Shown here in pieces: positions 16,171-26,176 of a DNA stretch of 64,000 nucleotides. This DNA comes from Curvibacter sp. GWA2_64_110 (GTDB taxonomy: Bacteria; Pseudomonadota; Gammaproteobacteria; Burkholderiales; Burkholderiaceae_C). The position numbers were made by a program, and so were the translations under genes. How positions within the stretch are numbered: position 1 is the stretch's first letter; the number at the start of each line of letters is the position of its first letter. The notes beneath the pieces were generated by a model. That model saw only the letters and a list, made by a program, of their open reading frames with translations. It had not been told where the DNA came from and did no database searches. Location of the stretch: contig MGPC01000011.1 in NCBI GenBank assembly GCA_001797315.1, positions 41,795-105,794 on the forward strand, in the 5' to 3' direction.

Positions 16171-17514
16171 ATGTTTGCTATTAAAAACATAGCTATTGGC
16201 GCAATGATGGCGGGCGCCATGGCCATTTTTGGCTTGAAATCTGCGCAGGCGGCGCTGCCGATCCAGCACTGGACGCAGGCCAATGGCGTGGCGGTCTACC
16301 TGGTGGAAAGCCCGTCCGTGCCCATGGTGGACGTGCAGGTCGACTTCGACGCCGGCAGCCGGCGCGACCCGGCAGCCCAGGCCGGGCTGGCCAGCGTGAC
16401 CGCTGGCATGACGGCCAAGGGCCTGCGTGCCGTGGGAAGCGAGGCTGCACTGGATGAAAACGCGCTCGGCGAGGCCTGGGCTGATCTGGGCGCCGCCTTC
16501 AGCGCCAGCGCCAGCAGCGACCGCATGAGCTTCACGCTACGCTCGCTCACCTACCCCGACCTGCTGGCGCGTGCCGTGGCGCTGGCGGCGCGCCAGCTGG
16601 CCGAGCCCACCTTCCCGCCCGAGGTGTGGGCGCGCGAACGCGAGCGCCTGGGAGCCTCCATCCGCGAGGCCAACACCCGGCCCGCCACTGTGGCGGCGCG
16701 CGCTTTCTCGCAGGGCGTCTACGGCACGCACCCCTACGGCTACGAGATGACCGAGGAAACGCTGGCGCGCATCAGCGTGGCCGACATGCAGGCGCTGCAG
16801 GCGCGCGCCGTGCGGCCCTGTGCGGCGAAGGTCAGCATCGTCGGCGCTGTCACGCGCGCCCAGGCCGAAACGCTGGTGACGCAACTGCTGGCACGCCTGC
16901 CGGTGGGCGGCTGCGAGGCGCAACCAGCGGTGGGCGAAGTGGCCGCGCTCACGCAGGCCAGCGAGCAGCACATTCCCTTCGACTCGGCGCAGGCCCATGT
17001 GCTGATCGGCCAGCCCGGTTACAAACGCGACGACCCGGATTTCTTCCCGCTGCTGGTGGGCAACTACATCCTGGGCGGCGGCGGCTTCGTCTCGCGCCTG
17101 ACCACCGAGGTGCGCGAGAAGCGCGGCCTGAGTTACAGCGTCTACAGCTACTTCGCGCCGGCCCTGCACGCCGGCGCCTACACCGTGGGCCTGCAAACCC
17201 GGCCCGACCAGGCGGCGCAGGCGGTTCAGGTGGCGCGTGAGGTGGTGAGGAAGTTCGTGGCCGAGGGCCCGACCGAGGCTGAACTGAAGGCGGCCAAGGA
17301 CAACCTGATCGGCGGCTTCGCGCTGCGCATCGATAGCAACCGCAAGCTGCTCGACAACGTGGCCAACATCGCCTGGAACAAGCTGCCGCTGGACTACCTC
17401 GACACCTGGACGCAGCAGGTGGCACGCGTGACGGTGGCCGACATCAAGGCCGCTTTCGCCCGCAAGCTGCAACCCGAGCGCATGGTGACGGTGGTGGTGG
17501 GAGGAAAACCATGA
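16171..17514 (+). CDS. M16 family non-catalytic partner subunit
   Basis: Pitrilysin-fold protein of 447 aa with signal peptide (ending KSAQA). At the place of HxxEH it reads ASVTAGMTAKGL, so it cannot bind zinc; the conserved C-lobe segment GNYILGGGGFVSRLTTEVREKRGLSYSVYS (spread over about residues 291-320) is intact. It is 9 bp after the catalytic subunit gene and overlaps rsmD by ATGA. I infer it is the regulatory half of the heterodimer. The start codon region is A+T-rich. Confidence 0.93.
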   Translation: MFAIKNIAIGAMMAGAMAIFGLKSAQAALPIQHWTQANGVAVYLVESPSVPMVDVQVDFDAGSRRDPAAQAGLASVTAGMTAKGLRAVGSEAALDENALGEAWADLGAAFSASASSDRMSFTLRSLTYPDLLARAVALAARQLAEPTFPPEVWARERERLGASIREANTRPATVAARAFSQGVYGTHPYGYEMTEETLARISVADMQALQARAVRPCAAKVSIVGAVTRAQAETLVTQLLARLPVGGCEAQPAVGEVAALTQASEQHIPFDSAQAHVLIGQPGYKRDDPDFFPLLVGNYILGGGGFVSRLTTEVREKRGLSYSVYSYFAPALHAGAYTVGLQTRPDQAAQAVQVAREVVRKFVAEGPTEAELKAAKDNLIGGFALRIDSNRKLLDNVANIAWNKLPLDYLDTWTQQVARVTVADIKAAFARKLQPERMVTVVVGGKP

Positions 17515-18137
17515 AGCCATCGACCCAACACAAGCCCGCTGCCAAGAAAGCCGGCGCCGCTCCGGCGCGCGCGGCACGCGCGGCCGCAGGTGAAGTGCGC
17601 ATCATCGGCGGCCAGTGGAAACGCAGCAAGCTGCCGGTGGCCGACAAACCCGGCCTGCGCCCCACGCCCGACCGCGTGCGCGAAACGCTGTTCAACTGGC
17701 TGGGGCAAGACCTCACTGGCTGGCGCTGTGTGGACGCCTTTGCCGGCACCGGCGCCCTCGGCTTCGAAGCCGCCTCGCGTGGCGCGCAGCAGGTGCAGTT
17801 GCTGGAGCAGGACGCAGCGCTCATTGCCCAGCTGAAGAAGATCAAGGAGCAGCTCAAGGCCGATGCCGTGCAGGTGCAGCGTGGTGATGGCATCGCCGCG
17901 CTCAAGCAATTGCCGCCGGCCAGTGCCGATCTGATTTTTCTCGATCCGCCGTTCGATGCCGAACTGTTCGACGCCGCCTTGCAGGCCGCCGCGCGTGCCG
18001 TGGCGCCCGGTGGCTACATCTATCTGGAAGCGCCGAGTGCATGGGGAGAAGAACAACTCACTCCACTGAGGCTGGCGCTGTACCGCCACCTCAAGGCAGG
18101 GGCGGTGCATGCACACTTGCTGCAACCTCTGGTCTGA
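17511..18137 (+). CDS. rsmD: 16S rRNA (guanine(966)-N2)-methyltransferase
   Basis: SAM-dependent methyltransferase acting on G966 of 16S rRNA. Within 208 aa it has EVRIIGGQWKRSKLPV and GLRPTPDRVRETLFNWL, both RsmD signatures, CVDAFAGTGALGFEAASRGA (SAM motif I) and the catalytic DPPF in DLIFLDPPFDAEL. The first 25 residues form a Lys/Ala-rich extension. It overlaps the M16 partner gene by ATGA. coaD, its usual neighbour in betaproteobacteria, is not here; instead a YdeI-like gene and then the integron region follow, which suggests the locus was opened by insertion. Confidence 0.95.
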   Translation: MKPSTQHKPAAKKAGAAPARAARAAAGEVRIIGGQWKRSKLPVADKPGLRPTPDRVRETLFNWLGQDLTGWRCVDAFAGTGALGFEAASRGAQQVQLLEQDAALIAQLKKIKEQLKADAVQVQRGDGIAALKQLPPASADLIFLDPPFDAELFDAALQAAARAVAPGGYIYLEAPSAWGEEQLTPLRLALYRHLKAGAVHAHLLQPLV

Positions 18138-18211
18138 ACCGCCTTCATAAAGGTACCTTGTGAATGAACAGGGAATGACCCAGACCTTCTGCCATCGGGA
18201 GCACGGATAGC

Positions 18212-18766
18212 ATGCCCACTTTCTTCAAGACAGCGGCCGAGTTCGGTGCCTGGCTTGCCAAGCGCGATGCGAAGGAGACCGAGTTGATCGTCGGCTTTTA
18301 CAAGCGCGACAGTGGCCAGTCGAGCATGAGTTGGCCGGAATCGGTTGACGAGGCGCTGTGCCATGGCTGGATTGATGGCGTGCGTAAACGCATTGATGAA
18401 CATGCGTACCAGATCCGGTTCACGCCCCGCAAGCCGACCTCGACCTGGAGCGCGATCAACATCGCGCGGGTGCATGTTCTTCAGCGTGAGGGTCGGATGA
18501 CAGAAGCCGGCATGCTGGCGTACTCGCATCGGCGCGAGGCGAAGTCGAAGATCTACGCTTACGAGCAGACTGACAATGCCAACCTGGATCCGGCGCAAGA
18601 GGCGCTGTTTCGCAAGAACAAAAAGGCCTGGAAGTTTTTTGAAGCGCAAACACCGAGATACCGCCACCAGATGGTCTGGCGAATCATCAGCGCCAAGAAG
18701 CCTGAAACGCGGCAAGCCCGCTTGGACCGGCTGATCGAGGCCTCGGAAAGCGGCCTTCGACTCTGA
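18212..18766 (+). CDS. YdeI/OmpD-associated family protein
   Basis: Cytosolic protein of 184 aa of the YdeI family. The motif MSWPESVDEALCHGWIDGVRKR and the downstream FTPRKPTSTWSAINIARV region are diagnostic (residues about 42-90). Family members have been linked to resistance to bacteriocins or antimicrobial peptides, but the mechanism is not known. It stands alone between rsmD and the cassette array. The following 18767-18995 contains no supported gene. Confidence 0.9.
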   Translation: MPTFFKTAAEFGAWLAKRDAKETELIVGFYKRDSGQSSMSWPESVDEALCHGWIDGVRKRIDEHAYQIRFTPRKPTSTWSAINIARVHVLQREGRMTEAGMLAYSHRREAKSKIYAYEQTDNANLDPAQEALFRKNKKAWKFFEAQTPRYRHQMVWRIISAKKPETRQARLDRLIEASESGLRL

Positions 18767-18995
18767 TACCGAGCAGGGGGCCTCGCCTGCGGCGGTGACG
18801 GCCAAGCCGGGAGGCTGGTGCGCCCATGCTGTTCAGTGCGTTGGCGGATTTCACTGGTGAGAGCCAATGCCAAGCTGGTGTGCAGTCGAGAGAACGGTTA
18901 TAAAGCAGGGACTTCGACGCACCAGGGGAGGCGCACACCATGAACATCCGGTCATGTTATTCCGCACTTTTGCGGTCTACATCACGCTGGGCGTC

Positions 18996-19535
18996 ATGAA
19001 CGTCACCTGCTCGAAGCGCGACGCTGCCGTTAGGCAACTCGATGTGGCCATTGGTCTCCTGTTCACCGACAGCGAGCCTTTAGCCATACGAACGCTCGCT
19101 GGTGCAGCCTACGGAATTCTTGCCGATCTTGCGGAAGATCAGCAGCAAGGCTCGTCTTGGCGAACGAAGATCATTGAAGATTCGGGCCTCAGTGAAAAGG
19201 AAGCTGTGCGAATCCTAAACGCTGCTCAAAATTACTTGAAGCACGCAGACAAGGATCCGAACTCATCTCTGTCATTCGAAGAAGAAGAGAACGACCACCT
19301 CATATTCGTGGCCTCAATCGAATGTGGTGGTATTGGCCTCCCGCTCTCCTATTCCATGCAGGCGTTTCAAATCTGGTATCTCGCGCTGTATCCCGAAAAG
19401 ATAGGCCACGACACACAGCCCGTCACGAAAGCAAAGGAAGTCTTTCCGAGCCTGTCGACGAAAGAGCGCCATCAGCAACTGAGTCTTGGGCATCAGTTTC
19501 TTGAGAGGGCCTTGGAGCACAAGGGGCTGATATGA
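18996..19535 (+). CDS. Cassette gene 1: uncharacterised KRDAA-type protein
   Basis: Protein of 179 aa from the ATG at 18996; an upstream ATG at 18954 would add 14 residues. The order SKRDAAVRQLDVAI, then IRTLAGAAYGILADL, then NAAQNYLKHADKDPNSSL recalls an uncharacterised family often found in integrons and genomic islands, where the motif reads like KLDAARRQL...HTL..AAY...NFFKHADRDP. It is predicted all-alpha and cytosolic; no catalytic motif is apparent. The first attC starts 13 bp after the stop, which identifies it as a gene cassette. Confidence 0.75.
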   Translation: MNVTCSKRDAAVRQLDVAIGLLFTDSEPLAIRTLAGAAYGILADLAEDQQQGSSWRTKIIEDSGLSEKEAVRILNAAQNYLKHADKDPNSSLSFEEEENDHLIFVASIECGGIGLPLSYSMQAFQIWYLALYPEKIGHDTQPVTKAKEVFPSLSTKERHQQLSLGHQFLERALEHKGLI

Positions 19536-19548
19536 GAATCACTCCCAT

Positions 19549-19617
19549 GCCCAACCCATCAATCCATAGGACGCTGCGCGATGAAGCCGGCAGCGCCTGA
19601 GATTTAAGACGTTAGGT
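19549..19617 (+). repeat. attC site 1
   Basis: Begins with GCCCAAC (RYYYAAC, 19549-19555) and ends with GTTAGGT (GTTRRRY, 19611-19617), 69 bp. Internal arms CGCTGC and GCAGCG support the folded hairpin, and TTTAAGAC before the right end resembles the usual L' box. Confidence 0.8.
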
Positions 19618-19623
19618 CTCATC

Positions 19624-20166
19624 ATGCCGCCCCCCGACATCGAGCTGACCGATCGAGAGCTGGAGCTCTTCGATCAGATCCGGTTTGACTCTTCGCGGCA
19701 CGAGGATGTCCGCGCCTCGATCATGCCGATGGTTGCGCTTGCTGAATCCCTTATGAAGCGCGGTGCAATTCCGGACGTGCGGCGCCTTTACTTCGCCGAC
19801 CCTGAGCGCAATCCGGGTGGTCGGGGAAAATCCCGTCAAGACGTCTTCGAAAGGAACGGGACCTTTGGGGCTGAAATCCTCGCACACCCCAACTTCATGA
19901 AGTATCTGGAGTACTTCGTGTGTGGACCGCGCCTTCCTCCTGAAGTGATCGACGAATTTAAAGAGGCGGCCCGCTTTTCTGGCTACCTCACCGGCAGTGA
20001 CGTAGTTGAGCTCATTCCAAAGGCGCGAGCCGTAGTTCGGTCTGCTCGCCTTGATCCACACGAGGCGGCAGACGAGTTTCACAAGCTGGTGTTGGAGTGC
20101 GGAGCCATGCCTTCTAGCGCTGATTCAATCCGGAGCGCGGTTCGCTCAGTGAAGGTGGGGAGATGA
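19624..20166 (+). CDS. Cassette gene 2: hypothetical protein
   Basis: Hypothetical protein of 180 aa, predicted soluble, rich in Arg, Asp and Glu. It starts 7 bp after the attC1 right end, the usual cassette spacing. I do not recognise the family. The middle part has YFADPERNPGGRGKSRQDVF followed by LAHPNFMKYLEYFVCGPRLP; the C-terminal half is predicted helical (DPHEAADEFHKLVLECGAMP). No transmembrane segment or signal peptide. A second attC follows the stop immediately. Coding status rests on cassette context, good codon use and lack of a better frame. Confidence 0.7.
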   Translation: MPPPDIELTDRELELFDQIRFDSSRHEDVRASIMPMVALAESLMKRGAIPDVRRLYFADPERNPGGRGKSRQDVFERNGTFGAEILAHPNFMKYLEYFVCGPRLPPEVIDEFKEAARFSGYLTGSDVVELIPKARAVVRSARLDPHEAADEFHKLVLECGAMPSSADSIRSAVRSVKVGR

Positions 20167-20167
20167 G

Positions 20168-20227
20168 ACCTAACAGGTCGTTCGATGTGGGCATGCAGTT
20201 GCGTGCCGGTCACCTCCAACGGTAGGC
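20168..20227 (+). repeat. attC site 2
   Basis: ACCTAAC (20168-20174) followed by AGG and TCGTTCGA, almost the same as the left half of classical 59-base elements, and ending GGTAGGC (20221-20227), one base off GTTRRRY. 60 bp. Central arms GGCATGC and GCGTGCC give an imperfect hairpin. Confidence 0.8.
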
Positions 20228-20233
20228 GGGGCC

Positions 20234-20965
20234 ATGGAGCAGCTCAAGGACTTCGCTGACAGCCGCCTCATCGACGGCTGCATCTATTGTGGCGGACTCC
20301 CTGATACCCGCGATCATGTGCCGTCGCGATCCTTGCTTGACGCGCCGCTACCTGAAAACCTCCCCGTGGTGGGCGCCTGCAGGAAGTGCAACAACGCATT
20401 CTCCTCAGATGAGGAGTACTTTGTTTGCATTCTTGAAACCGTTCTTCGCGGATCGACGGCCGCAGTGCAGCGGCCACTGGTCGCTGACATCTTACGTCGA
20501 AGTCCTGCATTGCGCGCCCGAATTGAAGCTGCGCGGCAGGAGCGAGATGGGCAAGTAATCTTTTCGATCGAAGGCGATCGGGTCAAGGCCGTCCTTCTGA
20601 AGCTTGCCCGTGGCCACGCCGCTTATGAACTCAGTGCGGTGCGCCGCCGCGAGCCATCTGTGTTTGCCTGGGGTCCGCTCGCCCTGCTATCGGATGAACA
20701 ACGCGAGTTCATCGAGGATGTTCACGTGCCGGATTTCTACCCAGAGATCGGATCACGTGCTATGCAGCGCATGGTTGTCGCACAGTTCACGTTCGCTGGC
20801 CCTGATGGCGTAGAACAGCAGCATGACGCGCTCCTGGTTCACGATTGGTTGGAAGTTCAGGAGGGGCGGTACAGATATCTAGCGTACGAAGATCATTCGG
20901 GAGTTCATGTGAAGATCGTGATCGACGAGTACGTCTATTGCTATGCAAACTGGGAGGAGGCGTGA
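20234..20965 (+). CDS. Cassette gene 3: HNH-like zinc protein
   Basis: Protein of 243 aa whose first 60 residues resemble an HNH nuclease zinc core: CIYCGG, then RDHVPSRSLLD, then CRKCNNAFSSDEEYF. The two CxxC pairs would hold zinc and the Asp-His and Asn would form the active site. The C-terminal two thirds (about residues 75-243) match nothing I recognise. It starts 6 bp after attC2 and is followed by attC3. HNH proteins are common as homing or defence nucleases, but a structural or single-strand nicking role is equally possible. The assignment of nuclease activity is inference. Confidence 0.75.
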   Translation: MEQLKDFADSRLIDGCIYCGGLPDTRDHVPSRSLLDAPLPENLPVVGACRKCNNAFSSDEEYFVCILETVLRGSTAAVQRPLVADILRRSPALRARIEAARQERDGQVIFSIEGDRVKAVLLKLARGHAAYELSAVRRREPSVFAWGPLALLSDEQREFIEDVHVPDFYPEIGSRAMQRMVVAQFTFAGPDGVEQQHDALLVHDWLEVQEGRYRYLAYEDHSGVHVKIVIDEYVYCYANWEEA

Positions 20966-20969
20966 GGCC

Positions 20970-21059
20970 GTCCAACTTGTCCGTCAACACGGACGCCTTG
21001 CGGCATCCACCGGCCGTGCCGGCTCTTGCCGCAAGTCGCCGGTTAAGTCTACGTTGAGC
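20970..21059 (+). repeat. attC site 3
   Basis: GTCCAAC (20970-20976) at the left and GTTGAGC (21053-21059) at the right, 90 bp. Inner arms CTTGCGGCA and TGCCGCAAG are a perfect inverted repeat, and GTCCGT-CAAC-ACGGAC forms a second small hairpin. The left end is 4 bp after the cassette 3 stop. An alternative right end is GTTAAGT a few bases earlier. Confidence 0.75.
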
Positions 21060-21141
21060 ACCCGCTCTCACCGCCAACGACCGTCCGCACTGGGTCGATC
21101 GCGGATCGTCGACACCCAATGCTCAGCCCCGGCTCCGGCCC

Positions 21142-21795
21142 TCAACTCTGCAGCAGCCCCCGCGTCTCGATGAAGCGCACCACCTCATCCACCCCCGCCA
21201 GCGTCTTGAGGTTGGTCATCACAAACGGTTTCAGTCCTTGCGCGTTGCTGCGCATGCGCCGCGTGTCGGCTTCCATCACGTCCAGGTTGGCGCCGACATA
21301 AGGCGCGAGGTCGGTCTTGTTGATGACGAAGAGGTCGCTCTTGGTGATGCCGGGGCCGCCCTTGCGCGGGATCTTTTCGCCAGCCGCCACATCAATCACG
21401 TAGATCGTCAGGTCGCTCAGTTCGGGGCTGAAGGTGGCGGCCAGGTTGTCGCCGCCGGATTCGATGAACACGATGTCGGCATCGGGGAAGTCGGCCAGCA
21501 TGCGGTCGATGGCTTCCAGGTTGATGGAGGCATCCTCTCGGATGGCGGTGTGCGGGCAGCCGCCGGTCTCCACGCCCATGATGCGCTCGGCCGGCAGCGC
21601 GCCGCTCACCGTCAACAGGCGCTGGTCTTCCTTGGTGTAGATGTCGTTGGTGATGGCCACCAGGTCGTACTGCTCGCGCATGGCCTTGCACAGCATTTCC
21701 AGCAGCGTGGTCTTGCCGGAGCCGACCGGGCCGCCGATGCCCACACGCAGCGGCGGCAGGGTCTTGGTGCGATTCGGGATGTGGTGCAGGGTCAT
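21142..21795 (-). CDS. ureG: Urease accessory GTPase UreG
   Basis: SIMIBI-class GTPase that drives nickel insertion into urease. The 217-aa protein has the P-loop [17 protein letters not shown], the metal-binding motif Cys-Pro-His ([13 protein letters not shown]), [17 protein letters not shown] and the base-recognition [10 protein letters not shown]. The ATG at 21795 sits 4 bp after the ureF stop. It is the last gene of the urease operon; attC site 3 lies beyond it, so the cluster ends against the integron remnant. Confidence 0.97.
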   Translation of the reverse strand: MTLHHIPNRTKTLPPLRVGIGGPVGSGKTTLLEMLCKAMREQYDLVAITNDIYTKEDQRLLTVSGALPAERIMGVETGGCPHTAIREDASINLEAIDRMLADFPDADIVFIESGGDNLAATFSPELSDLTIYVIDVAAGEKIPRKGGPGITKSDLFVINKTDLAPYVGANLDVMEADTRRMRSNAQGLKPFVMTNLKTLAGVDEVVRFIETRGLLQS

Positions 21796-21799
21796 GGTG

Positions 21800-22495
21800 T
21801 CAGGAGCGGAACAGGCGTGAATATTGGGTTTCGTGCTGGCTGGAGAGGATGGCCAGCATGGGGCTGAAGGCTTGCCACTCAGCTTCGGGCAACTGGCAAG
21901 CGGCATCCACCGCGGCCGGGATCTCGGCCGCCAGCCGAGCCAGGATGCGCTGGCCGGCGCTTTGCCCCAGCGGCACCGACTTGATGGCGGCCTGCATCAT
22001 GTTCTCGGCCCAGCCGAAGGCGTAGGCCAGCAGGCAGTCGCGCACCGGGGCTTCGGTGCTGGCGGCGGCCAGCGCAAAGGCGATGGGGTAGCCCGGCTCC
22101 AGCGCGGCACAGGCCTGCAGCTGCGCCGGGGCGATGCCGTCATGGTTGCGCAGCCACTCCAGGAGCGAACGGCCCATCTGCACCGTCTGCGCCCGCAGTT
22201 CGCTGGTTTCGCGCGTCTGCAGCAGCCAGCTGTTGAGCGCATGCAGGGCAGCGTGGTCGTCGGCGCGCCAAGCGCTGATGGCGCGTGCCAGCACGGCCAA
22301 ATCGGCGCGCGCCAAGGTGAGGTGCAGTTGGTCGGCCAGCCAGCCGGCTGCTTCACTTTCTGTAGCAACTTGCGCCGTATCTACGGCGGCTTCCAGCCCT
22401 TCGGAGTAGGAAAAACCGCCGACCGGCAGCGCCGGTGAGGCGAGCCAGATGAGCTGCAGCAGGCTGGCGGCCGGCAGCGGTGTGTCAGTGCGCAT
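21800..22495 (-). CDS. ureF: Urease accessory protein UreF
   Basis: Acts with UreD and UreG as the maturation complex that loads nickel. From the ATG at 22495 the protein is 231 aa and starts with the usual [20 protein letters not shown] motif, cut here as [17 protein letters not shown]. All-helical, no membrane segment. Its first 11 bp overlap the end of ureE, where the His-rich tail of UreE is encoded. Without UreD in the neighbourhood, its partner must be encoded elsewhere. Confidence 0.95.
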   Translation of the reverse strand: MRTDTPLPAASLLQLIWLASPALPVGGFSYSEGLEAAVDTAQVATESEAAGWLADQLHLTLARADLAVLARAISAWRADDHAALHALNSWLLQTRETSELRAQTVQMGRSLLEWLRNHDGIAPAQLQACAALEPGYPIAFALAAASTEAPVRDCLLAYAFGWAENMMQAAIKSVPLGQSAGQRILARLAAEIPAAVDAACQLPEAEWQAFSPMLAILSSQHETQYSRLFRS

Positions 22496-23041
22496 GCCCA
22501 TGATCGTGGCCATGGTGTTCATGCGGGTGCGCGTGGTCATGGTCGTGAGCATGCTCGTGCGCGTGGCCATGCCCATGGCTGTGGCCGCCCTGCGCATAAG
22601 CGCCGCCCTCGGGCTCGAAGGCGGCCTGCTGTTCCACCACCGTCAGGTGCATGGCGCGCAGCATGTCGGCCAGCACGTGGTCGGGCTCGATCTTCAGGTG
22701 GTCGGGTTGCAGCTCGATCGGCACGTGCCGGTTGCCCAGGTGGTAGGCGGCGCGTGTCAGGTCGAAGGGCGAACCGTGCTCGGCGCAGGCGGTGATGCGC
22801 AGCACCGCTTGCGGCGCGGCGATCACCCGGATGAGCGAGCCGTCTTCGGCCACCAGCACGTCGCCGCCGCGCACCACGGTGCCGCGTGGCAGGAACACGC
22901 CCAACTCACGGCCTGACGAGTCGGTGGCGGCAAAGCGGCTTTTCTGGCGCACGTCCCAGTCGAGCTCCACCGTGGCGGCGCGTTTGAGCAGTGGTGCCGC
23001 CAGGCCCTGGCCGCGCGGGAGAAGTTTGGAGACTTGCAGCA

Positions 23042-23042
<1 letters not shown>
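22485..23042 (-). CDS. ureE: Urease nickel chaperone UreE
   Basis: Nickel-binding metallochaperone, 185 aa. The N-terminal peptide-binding domain ([18 protein letters not shown]) and the central metal domain ([13 protein letters not shown], then [13 protein letters not shown]) are standard. The last 40 residues are extremely His-rich (about 18 His between residues 150 and 185), a nickel-storage tail. The stop of ureC and the start of ureE share one base (TGATG), and the tail overlaps ureF, so translation is tightly coupled. Confidence 0.96.
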
Positions 23043-24760
<1,718 letters not shown>

Positions 24761-24762
24761 AA

Positions 24763-25068
24763 CTAGAGTTTTCCTTGGATGAGGCCGCGAAAGCCGTACA
24801 CCGTGCGCTCGCCGGCATAGTCCACCAGCTCTACCGTGCGCTGCTGGCCGGGCTCGAAGCGCACCGCGGTGCCGGAGGCAATGTTCAGCCGCATGCCGCG
24901 GGCAGCCGTGCGGTCGAAGCCGAGTGCGGCATTGGTTTCGGCAAAGTGGTAGTGCGAGCCGACCTGGATCGGCCGGTCGCCGGTGTTTTTCACCACCAGG
25001 GTCAGGGTGCGGCGCCCGGGGTTGAGCGGGTGCGCGCCCTCGTCGATCAGGAATTCGCCGGGGATCAT
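24763..25068 (-). CDS. ureB: Urease beta subunit UreB
   Basis: Structural subunit of urease, 101 aa, beginning [19 protein letters not shown] and containing [18 protein letters not shown]. It is separate from UreA, the three-subunit layout of most bacteria. It lies 2 bp after ureJ and 2 bp before ureC in the same operon. Confidence 0.97.
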   Translation of the reverse strand: MIPGEFLIDEGAHPLNPGRRTLTLVVKNTGDRPIQVGSHYHFAETNAALGFDRTAARGMRLNIASGTAVRFEPGQQRTVELVDYAGERTVYGFRGLIQGKL

Positions 25069-25070
25069 GG

Positions 25071-25658
25071 TCAGGCCAGGCGCAGCAGCAAGGTGGAGCC
25101 CAGCAGCGCCACCGCGCCGCCGGCCGAGGTCCCCAGCCAGCGGTGGCGCGCAAACACGGCCTGGCCCAGTGTGATGCCGGCCACGTGCAGCAGCGCGGTG
25201 CTAGCCAGCATGCCGGCCAGCGCCAGCCACTGGCTGTGAGGGGCGAGTTCCTGGCCGTGCGCGGCACCATGGAAGAAGGCGAACAGGCCGGCCAGCCCGG
25301 CGGCCAGCGCCAGCGGCAGGCCGCGGCGCGTGGCCACCAGCAGGCCGAGCACCAGCAGCGAAGCGGCAATCATCGGCTCCACCGCCGGGATTGCGAGGCC
25401 ATTGAATCCAGCCAGTGCACCGGCAGCCAGCATCAGCACAAAGGCCGCAGGTGCCAGCCACACCGGGCGAATGCTGAGTGCGCTCCAGACGCCCAGCGCC
25501 AGCATGGCGGCCAGGTGGTCGAGGCCGGTGAAGGGGTGCAGCAGGCCGCTGAGCAGTGCGCCATGCTCATGTGCGCCTGCCACCCCGGTATGGGCCAGCA
25601 CGAGGGTCGGCAACAGCAGGCCGGCCGCGGCCGCCAGTTTGAGTGCTCTGTTTTTCAT
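25071..25658 (-). CDS. ureJ: HupE/UreJ nickel transporter
   Basis: Membrane protein of 195 aa that imports nickel. It has a cleavable signal peptide ending VLAHTG, and the metal-binding motif [16 protein letters not shown] (HPxxGxDH) in the first helix, with about six further hydrophobic segments. Its position between ureA and ureB is characteristic of Burkholderiales urease clusters. It presumably supplies nickel for the UreE-UreF-UreG maturation path. Confidence 0.94.
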   Translation of the reverse strand: MKNRALKLAAAAGLLLPTLVLAHTGVAGAHEHGALLSGLLHPFTGLDHLAAMLALGVWSALSIRPVWLAPAAFVLMLAAGALAGFNGLAIPAVEPMIAASLLVLGLLVATRRGLPLALAAGLAGLFAFFHGAAHGQELAPHSQWLALAGMLASTALLHVAGITLGQAVFARHRWLGTSAGGAVALLGSTLLLRLA

Positions 25659-25712
25659 GGTGGATGATCTCCGTTCGGTAAGGGCTGGGTGTCGATTTGG
25701 TTCAGATCCGTG

Positions 25713-26015
25713 TCAGACGATGGGCTGGTGCACCGTGACCAGCTTGGTACCGTCGGGAAAGGTGGCTTCGACCTGGATGTCGGGAATCATCTCGGCGATG
25801 CCGTCCATCACATCGGCGCGCGTGAGCAGGGTGCGGCCTGCGCTCATGAGCTGGGCCACGGTCTTGCCGTCGCGCGCACCTTCCATCACCGCCGCACTGA
25901 TGTAGGCCACGGCTTCAGGGTAGTTGAGCTTGAGGCCGCGCGCCATACGCCGTTCGGCTAACAGGGCGGCGGTGAAGATCAGCAGCTTGTCTTTTTCGCG
26001 GGGAGTCAGTTCCAT
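25713..26015 (-). CDS. ureA: Urease gamma subunit UreA
   Basis: Small structural subunit, 100 aa, [20 protein letters not shown] to [10 protein letters not shown], the standard length and ends. The ATG at 26015 is chosen because the upstream in-frame extension does not match the family. It is the first gene of the ureA-J-B-C-E-F-G operon. In related bacteria ureD precedes it, but here the next gene upstream is the divergent sensor kinase; the 160-bp gap must hold the promoter, which I could not define. Confidence 0.97.
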   Translation of the reverse strand: MELTPREKDKLLIFTAALLAERRMARGLKLNYPEAVAYISAAVMEGARDGKTVAQLMSAGRTLLTRADVMDGIAEMIPDIQVEATFPDGTKLVTVHQPIV

Positions 26016-26176
26016 ATCGCTTCGCTCAAATATCAGACCGCGCGGCCGCAAAGGCCGGTCGAACGCGGGGGATCAATTCCATCAAATGTCTCCGGGCTGG
26101 CAGCAAGATTGGTGCCATGAAAGGGGCGGATCTCTGTTGCGCTGCGGCATGGCACAGAACCTGCACCTGTGCTGCC

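Larger units (their letters stand above)
18954..21059 (+). mobile_element. Three-cassette integron array without integrase (CALIN-like)
   Basis: Three short same-direction genes, each followed within 15 bp by an attC-like recombination site with RYYYAAC and GTTRRRY-type ends. No integron integrase gene and no attI-like site were found in the window, so it fits a cluster of attC sites lacking integron integrase. The cassette genes are visibly less G+C-rich than neighbours and none has a recognised housekeeping role. The left boundary is unclear; 18767-18995 has no recognisable attC. The right end abuts the urease cluster. Confidence 0.75.

Noticed and set aside
18767..18995. Search for attI or an attC at the left edge of the cassette array
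   Set aside because: Only a small CCGCA/TGCGG hairpin near 18961 was found; no convincing recombination site.
19029..19035. GTTAGGC, an attC-like right end inside cassette gene 1
   Set aside because: No RYYYAAC partner at the right distance upstream and it lies in the conserved KRDAAVRQL coding segment.
22490..22600. Low-complexity CAT/CAC repeats as a possible non-coding satellite
   Set aside because: They encode the His-rich tail of UreE.
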